Source of the DNA: Cryptomeria japonica
Lineage: Eukaryota; Streptophyta; Pinopsida; Cupressales; Cupressaceae
Assembly: GCF_030272615.1 (NCBI RefSeq)
Contig: NW_026728916.1
Coordinates: 248,001-312,000 of the forward strand
Reading direction: 5' to 3'
DNA: 64,000 nucleotides
This document shows positions 1-12,104 of the stretch, piece by piece. Position 1 is the first letter of the stretch; every line of letters begins with the position of its first letter. Both the position numbers and the translations under genes were made by a program. The notes beneath the pieces were generated by a model. The model did no database searches. It was not told where the DNA came from and worked only from the letters and a program-made list of their open reading frames with translations.

Positions 1-2411
1 GACAAAAAAATGAGATAGTTTGATTGGCTTAGGAAAAAAAGATTAATCATTGTTTCATTAAGAATCGCTCAGGTATAATTTCTTGCAAGCAAGAACTAAT
101 AATTGAAAAGCAATTTATCTACTAACTTCTAACAATATTGGCATTAGAAAACTATCCTACCTAGTAGTGAAGTCATATCAAGTGTGAGAAGTTGCCCCTC
201 CTCCTGATGAAGCTCTCTTGATTTATCTTACTGGTGATGATCTGATTCAACTAGCTTCCTCTATCCTTTCTTAATGGAGTGTTGATTTTCTTCTTTTGGT
301 AAAGTTATGTGACTCAATCTATCTCTCACTCATATGACAATGATCATGATAACACTTATAAGAATATGGCAGCAGATGGAAGAAGATTTAGAAAGGAAAT
401 GGAAGATGAGACTAACACAAGGTAATGATGGTTTATAATCCATGTCTTACATAAAGTCTCCTGAGGGCATGGGGAAATATCATTCAAATTCGTGGCATTT
501 CATCCTTTGTTTTTCCTTGATATTAAGTATTCTCATGGTGTGATTTTAAAAAAAATACATCGTCTTCTCTTTTTTGTTGCCACACCATTTAGAAGGTATG
601 AGTGGTAACTAGTTGACATAGAATTTGAACAAAAACTACATGGATGGCTTTTCTCTTTCCCCATGTCACTATTTCTCTTGTCGATTAGGTTTTCATTAAA
701 CTCAACTTCATTCATCATGAGTTGGTTTATTCCCATATTATTTTAGTTTGTAAAATTTAATATATTTTATTATTAATTAGCTATTATTTTAAGTCAATTA
801 AATTTATATTATATTAAAACAACATAATACATAAATTCAAATATCAAGACAAATTGACATGAGCACCAAGTTATGAGTGGCAAGAGGAGTTCATAACATT
901 GACAAAGGGTGTTATAATAGGAAAGAAGAGTAATTAAAAAAGGATGCCTCTTAGAATAAAATAAAAAGAAGATTAATAGAGTAATTGAATCCCTAATTAA
1001 GATGTTCATAAGAATGGAACTAGTTTAAGAGGAAAAAGGAAGTGGCCATGCACATTGAAGAGTAGAATATGTGAGTGATGAAAATGAAGGACCAAAATAG
1101 GAGGGATGGGAAAAGGAAGGTGCACTAGATAAAATGGATGCTGGAGACTATAATTAAATAATTTCATCTTCAAGATTGATAAAAAAATGAAAATGGAGTT
1201 TCTAGTTAGTATTTTTAGGCTAAGAAAATCTAATTCATTAGGTAATTAAATGTAAGGATATTTTGAGTATAATCAAATAGAGGACCTTAAGAGTATCAAG
1301 GTATCACTACTAAAGAAACAATTTCATGTTGCACATTAGTAGAAAGATGTTGAATTGAAATAAAAAATAGTGGGAAGAAAAAATGACAAGTTAGAATACA
1401 AAAGTGACTATAATGAACGCCATATTATTTTCACGATTATTGATCTAAGTTGTAGAATAAATTATAGAAATTATAGAAAATGGAGCTTCATGCAAATACA
1501 CAAAATATTTTTTTTATAAAATTAAGTCATAATGACTAGATCATGTGAGAGTTTCTTCATGCATCAATGTCTTAAAGATGAAAATTTAGTATGATTTGAG
1601 CATCATAAAGCTATATTATTTTTAAGAGGCATATCAATAGGTACCAATAATTAAGAGATAAAAATCAAGAAATTATAGCTACTTATATAAAGTTAGAGGC
1701 TGGTATATTAAGGATACATATATGTAATCAAGAAAGGGAAATTACAACCACTATATATTGGTTAGATTTTTACATAGAAGAAAAGACATAGAACAATACG
1801 AATATGTTATTCTTGAAAAACCATTTTGTTTTTGATGTAGAGGTTAGATTTTTCAATCAAATTATTCTATATGTGGACATTCTAGATGTTGATTCTATAA
1901 ATTTCCACAACACATGTTAGAAGAAATAAGATGGAGGAGGCTACTAATTTACATGTAATTAAACAAGTTCAAGAATCCATATGATCCAACAATCATTGAG
2001 TGATTCTATTTAGTTGTCAAGGGAGAACTTACAATAAAAAAAGATAACTTTGGAGTTGACAAATAATTAGAATGGGACCATTTGAAGGATAAACCTATTT
2101 GCTACAATACTCAATATTGGTTTCAATTTGTAGGAGAACACAACTAATAGTGCATATATACACAACCTAGTTTCAACAGAATACAAGAGAAGTTAGGGTT
2201 TAAAGGAGTGTCTGTACAAGTTGTCATTATCTCCCATTGTTTGATAGATCAAAAAAATAATGATAAAAAACCAATAGGTGCCCAATTAATTAAACAATTT
2301 GATTAACATACAGACTAATCTTTATAAATGATGACCCCCAGTGAACTTGCCTCTAGTAGTAATTAAGAGAATTTGGAAAACGGGATTGAATAGATGCTCA
2401 ATGAAATACAA
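1..2411. other. AT-rich stretch without recognisable gene
   Basis: Only short, stop-interrupted frames are visible on both strands. A short plus-strand patch near 1780-1880 has a Tyr-Glu-Tyr...Cys spacing faintly like the zinc-knuckle end of a LINE ORF1, but it is too decayed to call. I see no LTR, hairpin or RNA gene here. Confidence 0.5.
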
Positions 2412-2428
2412 TTAAGTGATCACATTAT
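2412..2428. repeat. Target-site duplication, left copy
   Basis: This 17-bp sequence recurs at 4051-4067 with a single T/C change. The two copies bracket the minus-strand non-LTR retroposon. Confidence 0.65.
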
Positions 2429-4050
2429 TTTTGATTAAGGGAAAACAGGTTTGGAGAGGACTAGAAACCCCGTACATCAAGTTTTAAAGGGACTTGAAAC
2501 CCTCAAATTTTGTGAGGATTTGAAACCTACAAAGAAACTTCTACCATAAAGATAGGCAAATAAGATCAACAAACTAAAACAATAGATTTGGCTAGAACTA
2601 GCCAAAAGCTAGCACAACCAAAAATAGAAAAAAATGAGCACCAAACCAGCTGGCAACACAACATAAATCATTAGATTAAGTCGATAGACTCCCACATCAA
2701 AACATCAAGGATTTTCTGAGCTCCCTTAGCCATGTTCAGAAAAATTAGGCAGCAAAAGGCTAGCCCATCCCTTAACCAAAAACAACTACAGTCTGTGATG
2801 GGCCCTCAAAAACTATTAGCAGCTAGTGAGAATTGATTACATAAAAGAAACATTAAAAACTGAATCGAGACATAGGGGTTTTGAAAGGCTCCCCTAACCT
2901 TCAAGAGATTGTGTTTTGAATGCCTCCCACAACCAAAGGGTATATCAAGGCCCCTGCAAACCACAATGGGTTTTGAGCAAGCTCCCAAAACCAATAGTAA
3001 ACTGAGTTTTGGGAAAGGTCCCAAAATCCACAAGTTAAAGCCAACAGAGAAAAACTAGTTGAAAATAATCTCCCCTTTGTTAGAGCACTTTTCCACCTCT
3101 ATAAGAAAAGGACCCACTTCTATAGGATCTAAAGAGATACAGATCACTAGTTGAGCCTTCCAAGCACCATTCAACACCATAAAGGTCAAGGGAAAAAAAA
3201 AACCACACCCACACACAGAAGATCTGAGATTAAAAAAGGCTCTTGAAGCCTTCATAGAAAATAAAGGCCCATAGTAAGTAAGAACCTAGCGAACTGACAG
3301 AACTAGATAATACACCTCCACAGGATTAGAGTGGTTAGGAACAATCATTTTGGTAAAGAAAGAAGATTAGTTTCCAGCCTCCAAAAATAGGGCAATAGAT
3401 CCCCTTAAAAAAATCCATCTTGAAAAGATTGACCAGACACTGCTTCCTCCCACCAGGATTCTATTCACCTCTATAGATTAATTAAGGAGGGAAAAAGGAG
3501 GAACAGAGCTCCCCTACGAAGAAAAAAACTCTCCAAAGGCAATAGACAACCTGAGGGGGTAGAAGAGCTCAAGAACCCTAACAAAGGCCAAGTCCAAGTA
3601 GATCCATCTAGGTCCCAAATAGCACCCCCACACTCCACCGAGATAAGGGTAGTGACACATCCATAGGTCATAGTCAGACCAAGAGGGAGGATAGCAATGA
3701 GGAACCCACAACTACAAAGGGGCTATAGAGGGTGAGCCACAAAAGGCCAAATCTCCCACCGCCAAGCCTCCCCCTTGACGAGGCCCACATAGAGGAACAA
3801 CAACCACTGCACCAAGTCTCCATTAGACCAGCATCCACTCTTTCAACCAGTTCTAGTTCTGCTATCATGGCTACCCAGTAAACAACCATAAGCGAAGGAG
3901 TGGACCAAAATGAAACAAGGCACAAAAATGCCATCGCCATCACCATCTTTCAAGTCTTCAACAACCTCCTCTGAAACCCTAGTCCCGCTCTTGCATCCCT
4001 TCCTGCTCCTAGACTCACCATGCTCCTTGTTCTCTCCTTTGTTATGTGTG
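2429..4050 (-). mobile_element. Non-LTR retroposon, 1.6 kb, no RT ORF
   Basis: The stretch is flanked by a direct repeat, TTAAGTGATCACATTAT at 2412-2428 and TTAAGTGATCACACTAT at 4051-4067, with one mismatch in 17. That length is typical of LINE-type target-primed insertion. Read on the minus strand, the element starts near 4050 with a GC-richer leader containing CTAGGGTTTCAGAGG and ends near 2430 with CCCTTAATCAAAAA, a LINE-like tail. No endonuclease or reverse transcriptase frame is present, and the open stretches at 3674-3946 and 3055-3255 match nothing I recognise. It is probably a non-autonomous element mobilised in trans. It sits just upstream of an aspartic protease fragment. Confidence 0.6.
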
Positions 4051-4067
4051 TTAAGTGATCACACTAT
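4051..4067. repeat. Target-site duplication, right copy
   Basis: This is the partner of the 17-mer at 2412-2428 and marks the 5' end of the minus-strand retroposon. Confidence 0.65.
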
Positions 4068-4398
4068 TAGTGTTGAATTGAATCATATTTTGTATTCTTA
4101 GATTACTCTTAGTAGAAGTAGTGCGTGGAGGCCTCCATTTGGAAATAAATTTTGCCATTACCAAGCCCAAAAGAATGGAAGCCTTGGTTAGATTTGTACA
4201 ATCAGAAAGGACAAAAACCTAACTGGTTGTTGTCATTTCTCCTTTAACCCACTTTCCCACAACACGTGCAATTTAGCATTAAAACCCCACCAAAAAATTT
4301 CCAAGGACAAGTGGACATAGGAAGTGATCCAATTTGGTTTTAGTGCGATCCATTCAGTGGCTCTAATGGCTCTAATCTTCCTACATTCTACTTGGAAC

Positions 4399-4667
4399 TA
4401 TTGGGATGTGAAGCCCAATAGTCATGACTATTCGTCTTTTAGAAACTCTTTGCTTGAAGCCTTTATATGATTATATGTATACTTGAGTATAGTCCATGCT
4501 TGATGTGTTGTATTTGTATTATTGATTAATAGAGATTACTCCCTACATTTTTGGTGGACGTAACCACTTAGTGGTGAACCACATTAAAACTTGTGTTATG
4601 TGTTTTCTATTTTAGTTTTCTGTTAGGAGTTCTTAAATATATTTTCTCTGCTTGTTTATAATTAACA
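4399..4667 (+). repeat. Left LTR of the non-autonomous element
   Basis: This 269-bp repeat matches 6650-6921 along its whole length with scattered substitutions. It ends AATTAACA immediately before a degenerate primer-binding site. Confidence 0.7.
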
Positions 4668-4681
4668 ATTGTTAACAGAGC

Positions 4682-6649
4682 TATGGTAAAATGTTGAGCA
4701 GACATGGGTTCCCATGTATTGTGTTTGATCCCAGAGCTGGGTGCTTTCATGTTATAAGGAGACATGCTAAAGTTTCAAATGATGAGTCCGAATTAGTTGA
4801 TGAAGCCAAATTAATCATCAATAAATTTCTTGGTAGTCTAGACTTAGTAGAGAGTGATCTCCAAGTGAAGGTTGAAAATAAATCTCATGTTCATTGGTGG
4901 GATGGATGTAAAAAGGGGGAGACTTTGGCTAAAGAAGAAGAGGGCTTGAAGTAATCATTATTTGAAGAAGAAGAGACTATTTTTTTTTCTTCCAGGATGA
5001 GAAGGATGCCTCTTGGGGTGAGGAGGATAGAGTCTCAAATCTGACAAATGAAAATGACCCTGAAGAAGGTAAGGCCAAAAACTTAGAAGATTGCCTATAC
5101 GAACGAATTGAGAGACTGAGAGGAAAATTTTATTCTCATGGAGTGAATATACAATATGGAAGATGAAATGGCATATTTATGAGACAAATTTATGAAAGAG
5201 TGGGAGTTTTTTTAACAAAAAAAGAAATGAAGAGCTGAAAAAGGAATTGGTTACCGTCAATACATTTTTTTCTAGATTAGACAGTGTTTTAGGTTCTATG
5301 GATATGTCAGTAGAAATGAATATAGAGAAGGACATCGTGTCCTAAGTTTAAATTTTGGACATTGAAGAGGTGAATAAGTGGCTAGACAAGTGAACCCTGT
5401 TTGAAACACTCGATCATGGATGGTTGGACAACATAATACAGAGTTTGTTAGTGATAGAAGCAATAAAGGCTGAGAAATTCGACGTGGAGGATGAGGAGAA
5501 CAAGAAGTTGTATCTAGTAGATTTTCCTGAGACCATGAAAGTAGAAGAGGCCATTGTCACCATCCCTAATTGCACAAAATATGGGATTCTAGTTTGGAAG
5601 CAGTGCCTGCCAGAAAAAGGTAGCAACCATGAATTAGCAGAGTTAAATCAGGAAAGATCCATTGGAATATTTAATTCCCTAGATTTCATTTCCATTGAAT
5701 GCATTAAGGAATGAGAACCTCCACTGACAAGAACTAACGAAGGGGTTTTGTTGCCAGAGGATGAAGGAGGAAGTACATATTAGGCATGTGAAGATGATGA
5801 ATTTCATTCTTCTCAGCATGATATTTCCATTGATAGCTTGTCCACATCTGCCCAAGGTAAGGATCTTCTAAAGAATGCATCTATGAAAATTTCTCATGGA
5901 AAGCATTCTGAGCTTTTGGATGAACTAGTGTGTGAATATGAATCACTGGAGGCATTGGCCTAAATTGGAGAATACCCACATAGCTTGGTGTGTACTGATT
6001 GGATGAAAATTAATGTTGTGGATTTGTTAAAGGAAGGATGACTTGGGCTTCAACAACTAGCCATGGTGGATGGACTTTGTGACATCATGTATCCTGCTAG
6101 ACCAATGGTTTTCCATGTGAAGTTGTTACAATATGATTGCATTAGTAGGCATGCAAAATGCAACAATGCATCATACTTATGGGCCCTTCCACACCTAACG
6201 GCTAGTGGATTTGTAACGGTTTTGGACGTAATCGAGTTTGGTAGCTTGGTACCAAAAGCTATAGGTGGCATGATGACAATGTCTATTCCAAGGAATATGA
6301 TGTTTGTTCTAGAACCTTATGAATTGGTATTATTGAGCAGGCCTCATCAATCATGGTGTTTGAGAAAGATGCCATGTCTTTAGATTTTTTGTTGACGGGG
6401 AGCACAAGAGGAGTGTATCGTGATGGAGTGTTTTTTGAACCTCCAAAAAGTGGATTTGTACCTGAGTTTTTATTAGGAGGAGATGATATATTTGACTCTG
6501 ATTTGACTTGGAAAAGGCTTATCCATAGTGTCTGTGAGAAAAATTGTGTGATATTGAAGTCTTTGATGTGCCTGATTTCAATGTGGAGAATTTGAAATGT
6601 AGAGAATACTGAGAGAATGGCTATGCCAGTTGGATTTCAAGTGGTAGAT
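4682..6649 (+). other. Interior of LTR element with unrecognised decayed coding sequence
   Basis: Plus-strand open stretches lie at 4691-4954 (87 aa), 5424-5714 (96 aa), 6063-6383 (106 aa) and 6353-6595 (80 aa). The first begins MLSRHGFPCIVFDP and ends in a Lys/Glu-rich tail. The last two overlap by about 30 bases in different frames, consistent with one frameshifted reading frame. None has a zinc knuckle, protease, integrase or RT motif, so this is not ordinary gag-pol. It could be a captured host gene or a lineage-specific accessory protein. I do not recognise the family. Confidence 0.35.
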
Positions 6650-6921
6650 TGTTGGGATGTGAAGCCCAATGGTGATGACTATTCATCTTCTATAGACTCT
6701 TCGCTTGAAGGCTCTATATGATTATATACATACTTGAGTTTAGTTCATGCTTGATGTGTCTTATTTTCATTATTGATTAATAGAGATTACTCCCTATTTT
6801 TTAAATTGTGGATGTTGCCACTTAGTGGTGAACCATGTCAAAACTTGTCTTATGCATTTTTTGTTTAAGTTTTCTATTTTAAGTTCTTAAATATGTTTTC
6901 TCTACTTGTTCATAATTAACA
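6650..6921 (+). repeat. Right LTR of the non-autonomous element
   Basis: This 272-bp repeat begins TGTTGGG and ends AATTAACA, the TG...CA boundaries usual for LTRs. It pairs with 4399-4667. Confidence 0.7.
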
Positions 6922-7020
6922 AGAAGATTCCTCCACTTACAAACGGATTCCCAACTTCTCTTCTCTTCTTCCTTCCCCTTTGCCCTTGGCAATTCAACAT
7001 GCATTATTTCAAACAGGTCT

Positions 7021-7259
7021 TTTAACTAAAAGAAATAACTAAATTATTGAAAATCATATCTAAATAGTTGTCTAAAAATTATAACCAAGGATGAATTTAT
7101 TGCATGGTAGTGCATGCTAGTGAAATTGAGTTGAATAATAGGACACAAGCATCACTTGTCAACATGAATTTACTATCATGGATATTTGTAAGATAAAAAT
7201 GGAGAGCATTCTCTCATTTAAATGAATGAATGCATATCTTATTATGCATCTAGTATAAA
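7021..7259. other. AT-rich spacer
   Basis: No coding frame or repeat boundary is seen. The sequence continues from the aspartic protease fragment into a conserved 3'-flank block. Confidence 0.4.
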
Positions 7260-7570
7260 ATGATAGGTCATTTCTGAATCTCTGAGTCATGAAATGTTTT
7301 GTGAGTGTATCCCTTTGATGTTAGATCATATTATAATTTTTAAAATTTAGTTGAATGATTTTCTTTTCAATAATTCTTCCCTATGGAATGGATCTTTGTA
7401 TTCTTCTTTTTTTGTTAGTTTAGCTATCTTTCTTGCATACTCTTCAAATTTTAAATCATACCGTCTGAAATAGTTGACCCTCTCAAACATTGTTAATTCA
7501 ATAATTATTGAAACATTTGTCCATATTTATTTGTAATCATAAATATAAAAAAGAAGAAAAAAATCTTTGT
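7260..7570. repeat. Dispersed flank of type A protease genes
   Basis: This block (ATGAAATGTTTTGTGAGTG onward) recurs at about 55010-55330 and, more diverged, at about 32250-32500. At 7.3 and 55.0 kb it is followed within a few hundred bases by the 3' end of a minus-strand type A aspartic protease copy. It is therefore part of the ancestral duplicated unit rather than a stand-alone transposon. Confidence 0.55.
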
Positions 7571-7589
7571 ACAGTTGTTCAGAATAATC

Positions 7590-7770
7590 ATCTCTTTACA
7601 TAGTAGTTTAGAACTATTTCACCTTATTGTGCAAACAAAAATAAGAGAGTATGTGAAATCCAAGAAGTTAGATCAAAATGTTTGTAATTTTTCATGAATT
7701 TAGTCTCTGTTATAGGGTTACTGAAAGGGCTACAAAATAAAGAAGCAACATTGATAACACATGTTATTTA
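7590..7770 (-). pseudogene. 3' end relic of a type A aspartic protease gene
   Basis: On the minus strand this matches the terminal codons and 3' untranslated region of A1. The shared plus-strand landmarks are ACCTTATTGTGCAAAC, GTTTGTAATTTTTCATGAAT and the region around the stop codon, followed by GCTACAAAATAAAGAAGCA. It breaks off at about 7765, where a Copia fragment on the plus strand begins. The body of the protease is gone, so this is a boundary relic of one more duplicated unit. Confidence 0.6.
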
Positions 7771-9475
7771 GATTATGGGTGTTATAGCCATATGTCAAAA
7801 AATGAGAACCTATTTTCTACAATAGACAAATATTTCAAATCCAACTTCAAGCTTGGTGATGATGAAACATTGGAGGATGCTGCAAAAGGAAATATGAAAG
7901 TCCATACAAGAAAAGATATGAAAAGTGTGAAAGAAATTTATTACACTCCACAATTAAAGAATAATTTGTTGACTATTGGATAATTTGAAGAGAATAAATA
8001 TAAAGTATTATTTTAAAATTAGTAATATACAATATATGATATGAATCAAGACAATTGGGTGGTTACAGTTGTGTCTATGTCAAAGAATTGGATGTCCTCA
8101 TTGATGTTTGGTGAACACAATTGGAAATTCTTGTCAATATGGAATATGAATATAAAATTTTGTTGTGGCATCTCAAGTATGACCATTTGAAATTTCATAG
8201 CTTGAAGCTTTGTTGAGGAACACAAGAAGGTTTGTCAAAGATGTTCTAAAGGAGAGCATGTAATGGAAAAAAGTTTCAAAAGGCAATGCATGGAGGATCC
8301 ATTATTCACTTCGGCTAGTTAAGTCAGGCATTTGTGGTCCTATGTAAACAAAGAGTTTAGGTAAGTCATCATATTTTTTTATGTTTATTGATGAATACTC
8401 ACAAAAGTGTTTCGTTCACTTATTGAGGACCAAGGATTAAGCCTCTAAAACATTTGAGAGGTTTAAATCCCTTGCGGAAAATGAAAAATTGTACAAAATC
8501 AAATGCTTAATAAATACTCATAGAGGATAATTTTGTTGAAGAGATTTTTGAAATTATTGTAATATGAATCCTATCAAAAGACAAATCACCACTTCTTACA
8601 CACCTCAAGAAAATGGAGTAGATGAAGAGAAAAATTATATAGTGGTGGAAATGACAAGGAGTATGTTATAGACCAAGTGATTAGGCAATTATTTCTAGGG
8701 TGGTCTAGTTACTACAATATTGCACATTCTCAATTGCAGTCTCACTAGTGTGCTGAATATGATGACTCTTTCTAAAGCCTTGTAGGAGAAAAAGCCAAAT
8801 GTTAGTTATTTAATTTTTTTGGTTATTTAGCCTATGTTCATGTGGCTAATCAAAAGAGATAAAATTTAGATTCAAAAATTAAGTCAAGGATTTTTGTTGG
8901 GTATAATAAGAAAATTAAGGCTTACATGTTGCATAATCCTCTCACTAATAGCCTTATTGTGTTATGACATGTTATTTTTTATGGAGGGGGAGATTATGCT
9001 AATAAAAAGGGCCATGTTAAGATGTCAAAATCTATTTTGAATAGTTATAGTATTCAAGGTATTCACCATGAATAACCAACCAATATTTTAGTTTCAAGTG
9101 CTACAAATCCACCAAGTAGTCCCTTATATAATTCTTTAATTCCAAGTTCTACATTTAGAAAGTAAAACATTTATGTGATATTTATCAAAGGAGCAGAAGA
9201 CAAACACATGAAGAGAACTCATTTGGTGATATAGTAAGTTTTTCTTTGCTTTCAAAAAAATTGAGCCATCTTGTTTTCAAGATGCATGCACTAATGAGGT
9301 TCAGTTGCAACGAAAGGAAGAAGAGATAGGTTTAATTCATAGGAATAATGATTGGGAGTTTATAAAGCTCCCAAATATCAATAAAAAGTTTGGTGTTAAG
9401 TTGGTCTACAAGACTAAGAGAAACAATCATAAGAGTGTGGAAAAAATACAAAGCATAGTTAGTTGAAAAGGTTGA
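7755..9475 (+). mobile_element. Decayed Copia retrotransposon fragment
   Basis: The plus-strand translation in shifting frames follows Copia order. A protease/pre-integrase part comes first (SHMSKNENLFSTIDKYF, then KEIYYTPQLKNNLLTIG; open frame 7792-7983). A GPM...KSLGKSSYFFMFIDEYSQ integrase start follows near 8340-8400, then TTSYTPQENGVDEEKN near 8590, and a reverse-transcriptase beginning (VYKTKRN) near 9400. Stops and frameshifts are frequent and neither LTR is visible. It closely resembles the pol of the Copia element at 36506-41667, so both may belong to one family. Confidence 0.75.
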
Positions 9476-9519
9476 GTATTCAAAGATTCAAGATCAGATT
9501 GCAAGAACTCTTTGAATCA

Positions 9520-9700
9520 AGGAAGTTGAAAAATGATGCTTTAGCACCACCATGGTCCAACTCACTTTAATTGTTAGATGCACCACCAGTAAAATCATCT
9601 TGATTTCCATATGTAGTTCTACATATTTTGACAATTAAATTCAATTTTGTTTATCTTTTAACAAGCTTTATTTTCCATTCAAGTCAATTGTTATACATAG
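9520..9700 (+). repeat. Relic of the 3' flank of a type B protease gene
   Basis: This stretch matches 58600-58760, which lies just downstream of the type B pseudogene B3. Shared landmarks are CACCACC, TCATCTTGATTT, TTTTGTTTATCTTTTAA and TTTTCCATT. It suggests that a type B gene once stood to the left and has been lost or replaced by the Copia fragment. Confidence 0.5.
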
Positions 9701-9784
9701 TGAGAATAATGCATGAAAATTTACCTAAATTTTTACCTACCATAATAAACTCCTATTATATTTACGTGATCTTGTTAGATAGTT

Positions 9785-11000
9785 TAAATAACCAAAAGAC
9801 AACTGAGAGCAGGGGGGTGAATGAGTTGTCTTAGATTACCAGAACCTTAAGCAATTAAAACTTTAATAAAGAAACCCAAAAGATCAATATCGGAATGCAT
9901 AAACCAAATAAAGACATAGCAGATAAACTAATTAAGCATAAAAAACAATCAGAGAATAAATACCAACCACATGACACTAAGATTTGTACTTGGAAAACCT
10001 GGTAAAGGGAAAAACCACGGTGTGAAGCCTACCCATAGTTAGATAATACTTTTGCAGTAAGTATGTGAATTACAAATGAGGGGCCTACACTTGTAGGAAG
10101 GCCAACAACCTAGAGAACACTGCTTATCACAAAAGGAGTCTCACTAACTACATAGAAATATAGACTACAATCTAAAAGAAAGAATGAATTGCAAAGATAG
10201 CATGCATCTCCTATGCCTGAGTCTAGTTCTAGTTAAGCTCAATGCCAGAGGACTAAATCCTCTTACATAAATCCAACTCGATCACCAATGATCGACCAAA
10301 TCCTCTACTTGAATGATAATTACTTTATTCGCACATTACATATCCATATCTCGTACCCATATGATCTACAATGAGAGCTTACATCATATATCTACAAACT
10401 CTCGACCATAGATAATAAGGTCGGCCATCAGACAATAAACCAATTACATAATTACAAAACATGTTAGCTTGATAACAAACAAATAGTATCCAACCCATAA
10501 CACATCCCAGAAATGAATCAAGAGGTCCAATCCACATGTTACATTATGTCGGTCCATAACCTAGATAAACCGAGACCCAATTTTAGGTCCACACATGCTA
10601 AAGCAATGATCCCAATCAACCAAGCCTCTAACACAATCACCATCAATATCCTAAATCTCCACTAGAAGTTGCACCAACACCACTTATGCATAACATCAAA
10701 TATCTTCATCAAAGCTCTACTGGTGAAACCCTCACCGGAATAATAAACCAAGCTTACTAGCCTACAAGACAACAGTCGATCACCAAATCAAAACCAACTA
10801 ACTGAACATGAATTAGAGTAGCATTCATAAGCCAATTCCATAAACCAAACATGTCGGAGCATACCAGATCATCATGATCTAATCCAACCAGAAACCAAAC
10901 AACCTACCCGAACAAGAAGAATGTCAGTAAAGCAACCAAAACAACTATTGTTGACATCAATGACAAAACATCAATGCAACACATAATCAATTCCTCCAGA
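9785..11000 (-). repeat. Probable 3' LTR of a minus-strand Copia element
   Basis: The block lies downstream, in minus orientation, of a Copia pol remnant. On the minus strand it contains GTCATTGATGTCAACAATAG near its start (about 10950) and a CACCCCCCCCTGCTCTCAG end near 9800, both features I associate with long plant LTRs. A purine-rich CCAAAGGGGGATA lies just upstream, at about 11020 on the minus strand. No second LTR copy is visible, so the exact limits are uncertain. Confidence 0.4.
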
Positions 11001-11540
11001 TGGCCAAAAATATCCCCCTTTGGCATTGATGGAAACACTACATGTGAAAAAAATCCAAGTACCAAGAAGTGCTAAACAAATCTTCACAAAAGAATATAGC
11101 AGTGAAGTTCTAAAACATGCTCCCCCTGAAGTATACATCCCTTAAGTTTTTCACATGAATATCTCTCCCCCTTTGATATCAATGCCAGAAATCTAATAAA
11201 AATATCAAAGCAAAAATAAAAAACCACTGAATCATAAGGCTAACTACTCCCCCTGAGTAGTAGCATCCCCACATCAGTCCAAAATGAATGGAATCTATGA
11301 TAATGCATACCGATCTTATGCCAAAAAAATCAATTAGTTCTTTGTCGAAGGGGTAGAAACCCCTAATTTGTCTCTCAGGTACTCAAACGATTCTTTAGGC
11401 AAACATTTAGTGAAAATATCTGCAATCTTCTCTTTAATGTTCATAGAAACTAGTCTAACCTAATTCTCTTCCACCTTTTCCTTCAAAAAGTTATACTTAA
11501 TAGATATATACTTTGTATTAGAGTGAAATATCAGCTTCTT

Positions 11541-11951
11541 TCATATGTCAATATCAGTAGAGTTATCACAATAAATAACTACTGGTCCAATGTAATGAAC
11601 TTTAATATCATTCAACATTTTCTTCATCCATAGAACTTGTGTACAATTAGTTAGAACATCAACATAGTCATCTTCAACAATAGATAAAGAAGTACATGAC
11701 CTTTTCTTGCTGATACATGAAACCAACTTATTTCCAAGAAAGAAAGCTTCACCGAAAGTTCTTTTCCGATCATCAACATCACCTTCCCAATCTGCATCTG
11801 TATATGCACATAAAGTAAAGTCATCATCCTTAAGGTACCACAAACTATATTTAGAAGTACCTTGCAAGTATCTAAAAACTCTTTTCATAGAAGTCTCATG
11901 ATTTTCTCTAGGATCACTTTGATAACTTGATGCAATACAAACAACATTCAT
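11541..11951 (-). pseudogene. Copia RNase H domain remnant
   Basis: The 136-residue open stretch shows the end of the Copia RT and the RNase H region: VFRYLQGTSKYSLWY, then YTDADWEGDVDDRKRT and VVIYCDNSTDI. The expected SSTEAEY motif is degenerate (SLSIVEDDYV). It continues in other frames to about 11350. It has no intact start and is part of the decayed pol at 11340-13540. Confidence 0.75.
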
Positions 11952-12104
11952 TATGTCAGGCCTAATCTAAGTCAAATATAGCATACCTCCAATCATAGAC
12001 TTGTATCTTGTAAGATTTACCAGTGCAGATACATCTTTCCTTGACAATTTCTCACTGGTGACCATATGAGTACTTATAGATTTAGTCTTCCATACCAAAT
12101 TTCT

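Larger units (their letters stand above)
4399..6921 (+). mobile_element. Non-autonomous LTR retrotransposon (about 2.5 kb)
   Basis: Two closely similar terminal repeats (4399-4667 and 6650-6921, about 270 bp) flank a 2-kb interior without gag or pol. The right LTR starts TGTTGGGATGTG and ends AATTAACA; the left starts TATTGGGATGTG, a mutated TG. The bases after the left LTR, TGTTAACAGAGC at 4670-4681, resemble a decayed initiator-Met tRNA primer site (TGGTATCAGAGC), and CAAGTGGTAGA precedes the right LTR as a weak polypurine tract. Flanking 5-mers GGAAC (4394-4398) and AGAAG (6922-6926) fit a mutated GGAAG duplication, because related AP genes read through this point. It is probably Copia-derived and mobilised in trans. 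Confidence 0.7.
4117..7020 (+). pseudogene. Aspartic protease type A fragment, split by an LTR element
   Basis: On the plus strand, 4117-4398 and 6922-7020 together match the N-terminal third of the intact A1 gene (18741-20207, minus). The matching stretches run from the propeptide (KRMEA) through the GTPPKNFQGQVD region, where the active-site motif reads DIGSD instead of DTGSD, into the cysteine-rich stretch after FYP. Frameshifts and stops occur throughout, and everything after about residue 150 is missing. A 2.5-kb LTR element (4399-6921) interrupts it inside the FYP-E-SST region. Its plus orientation is opposite to the other A-type genes in the window, so this copy was inverted or moved. 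Confidence 0.7.

Noticed and set aside
3674-3946. 90-aa minus-strand frame with Gly/Trp-rich composition
   Set aside because: It lies in the leader of a retroposon, has no recognised domain, and overlapping frames are equally open because the region is GC-richer.
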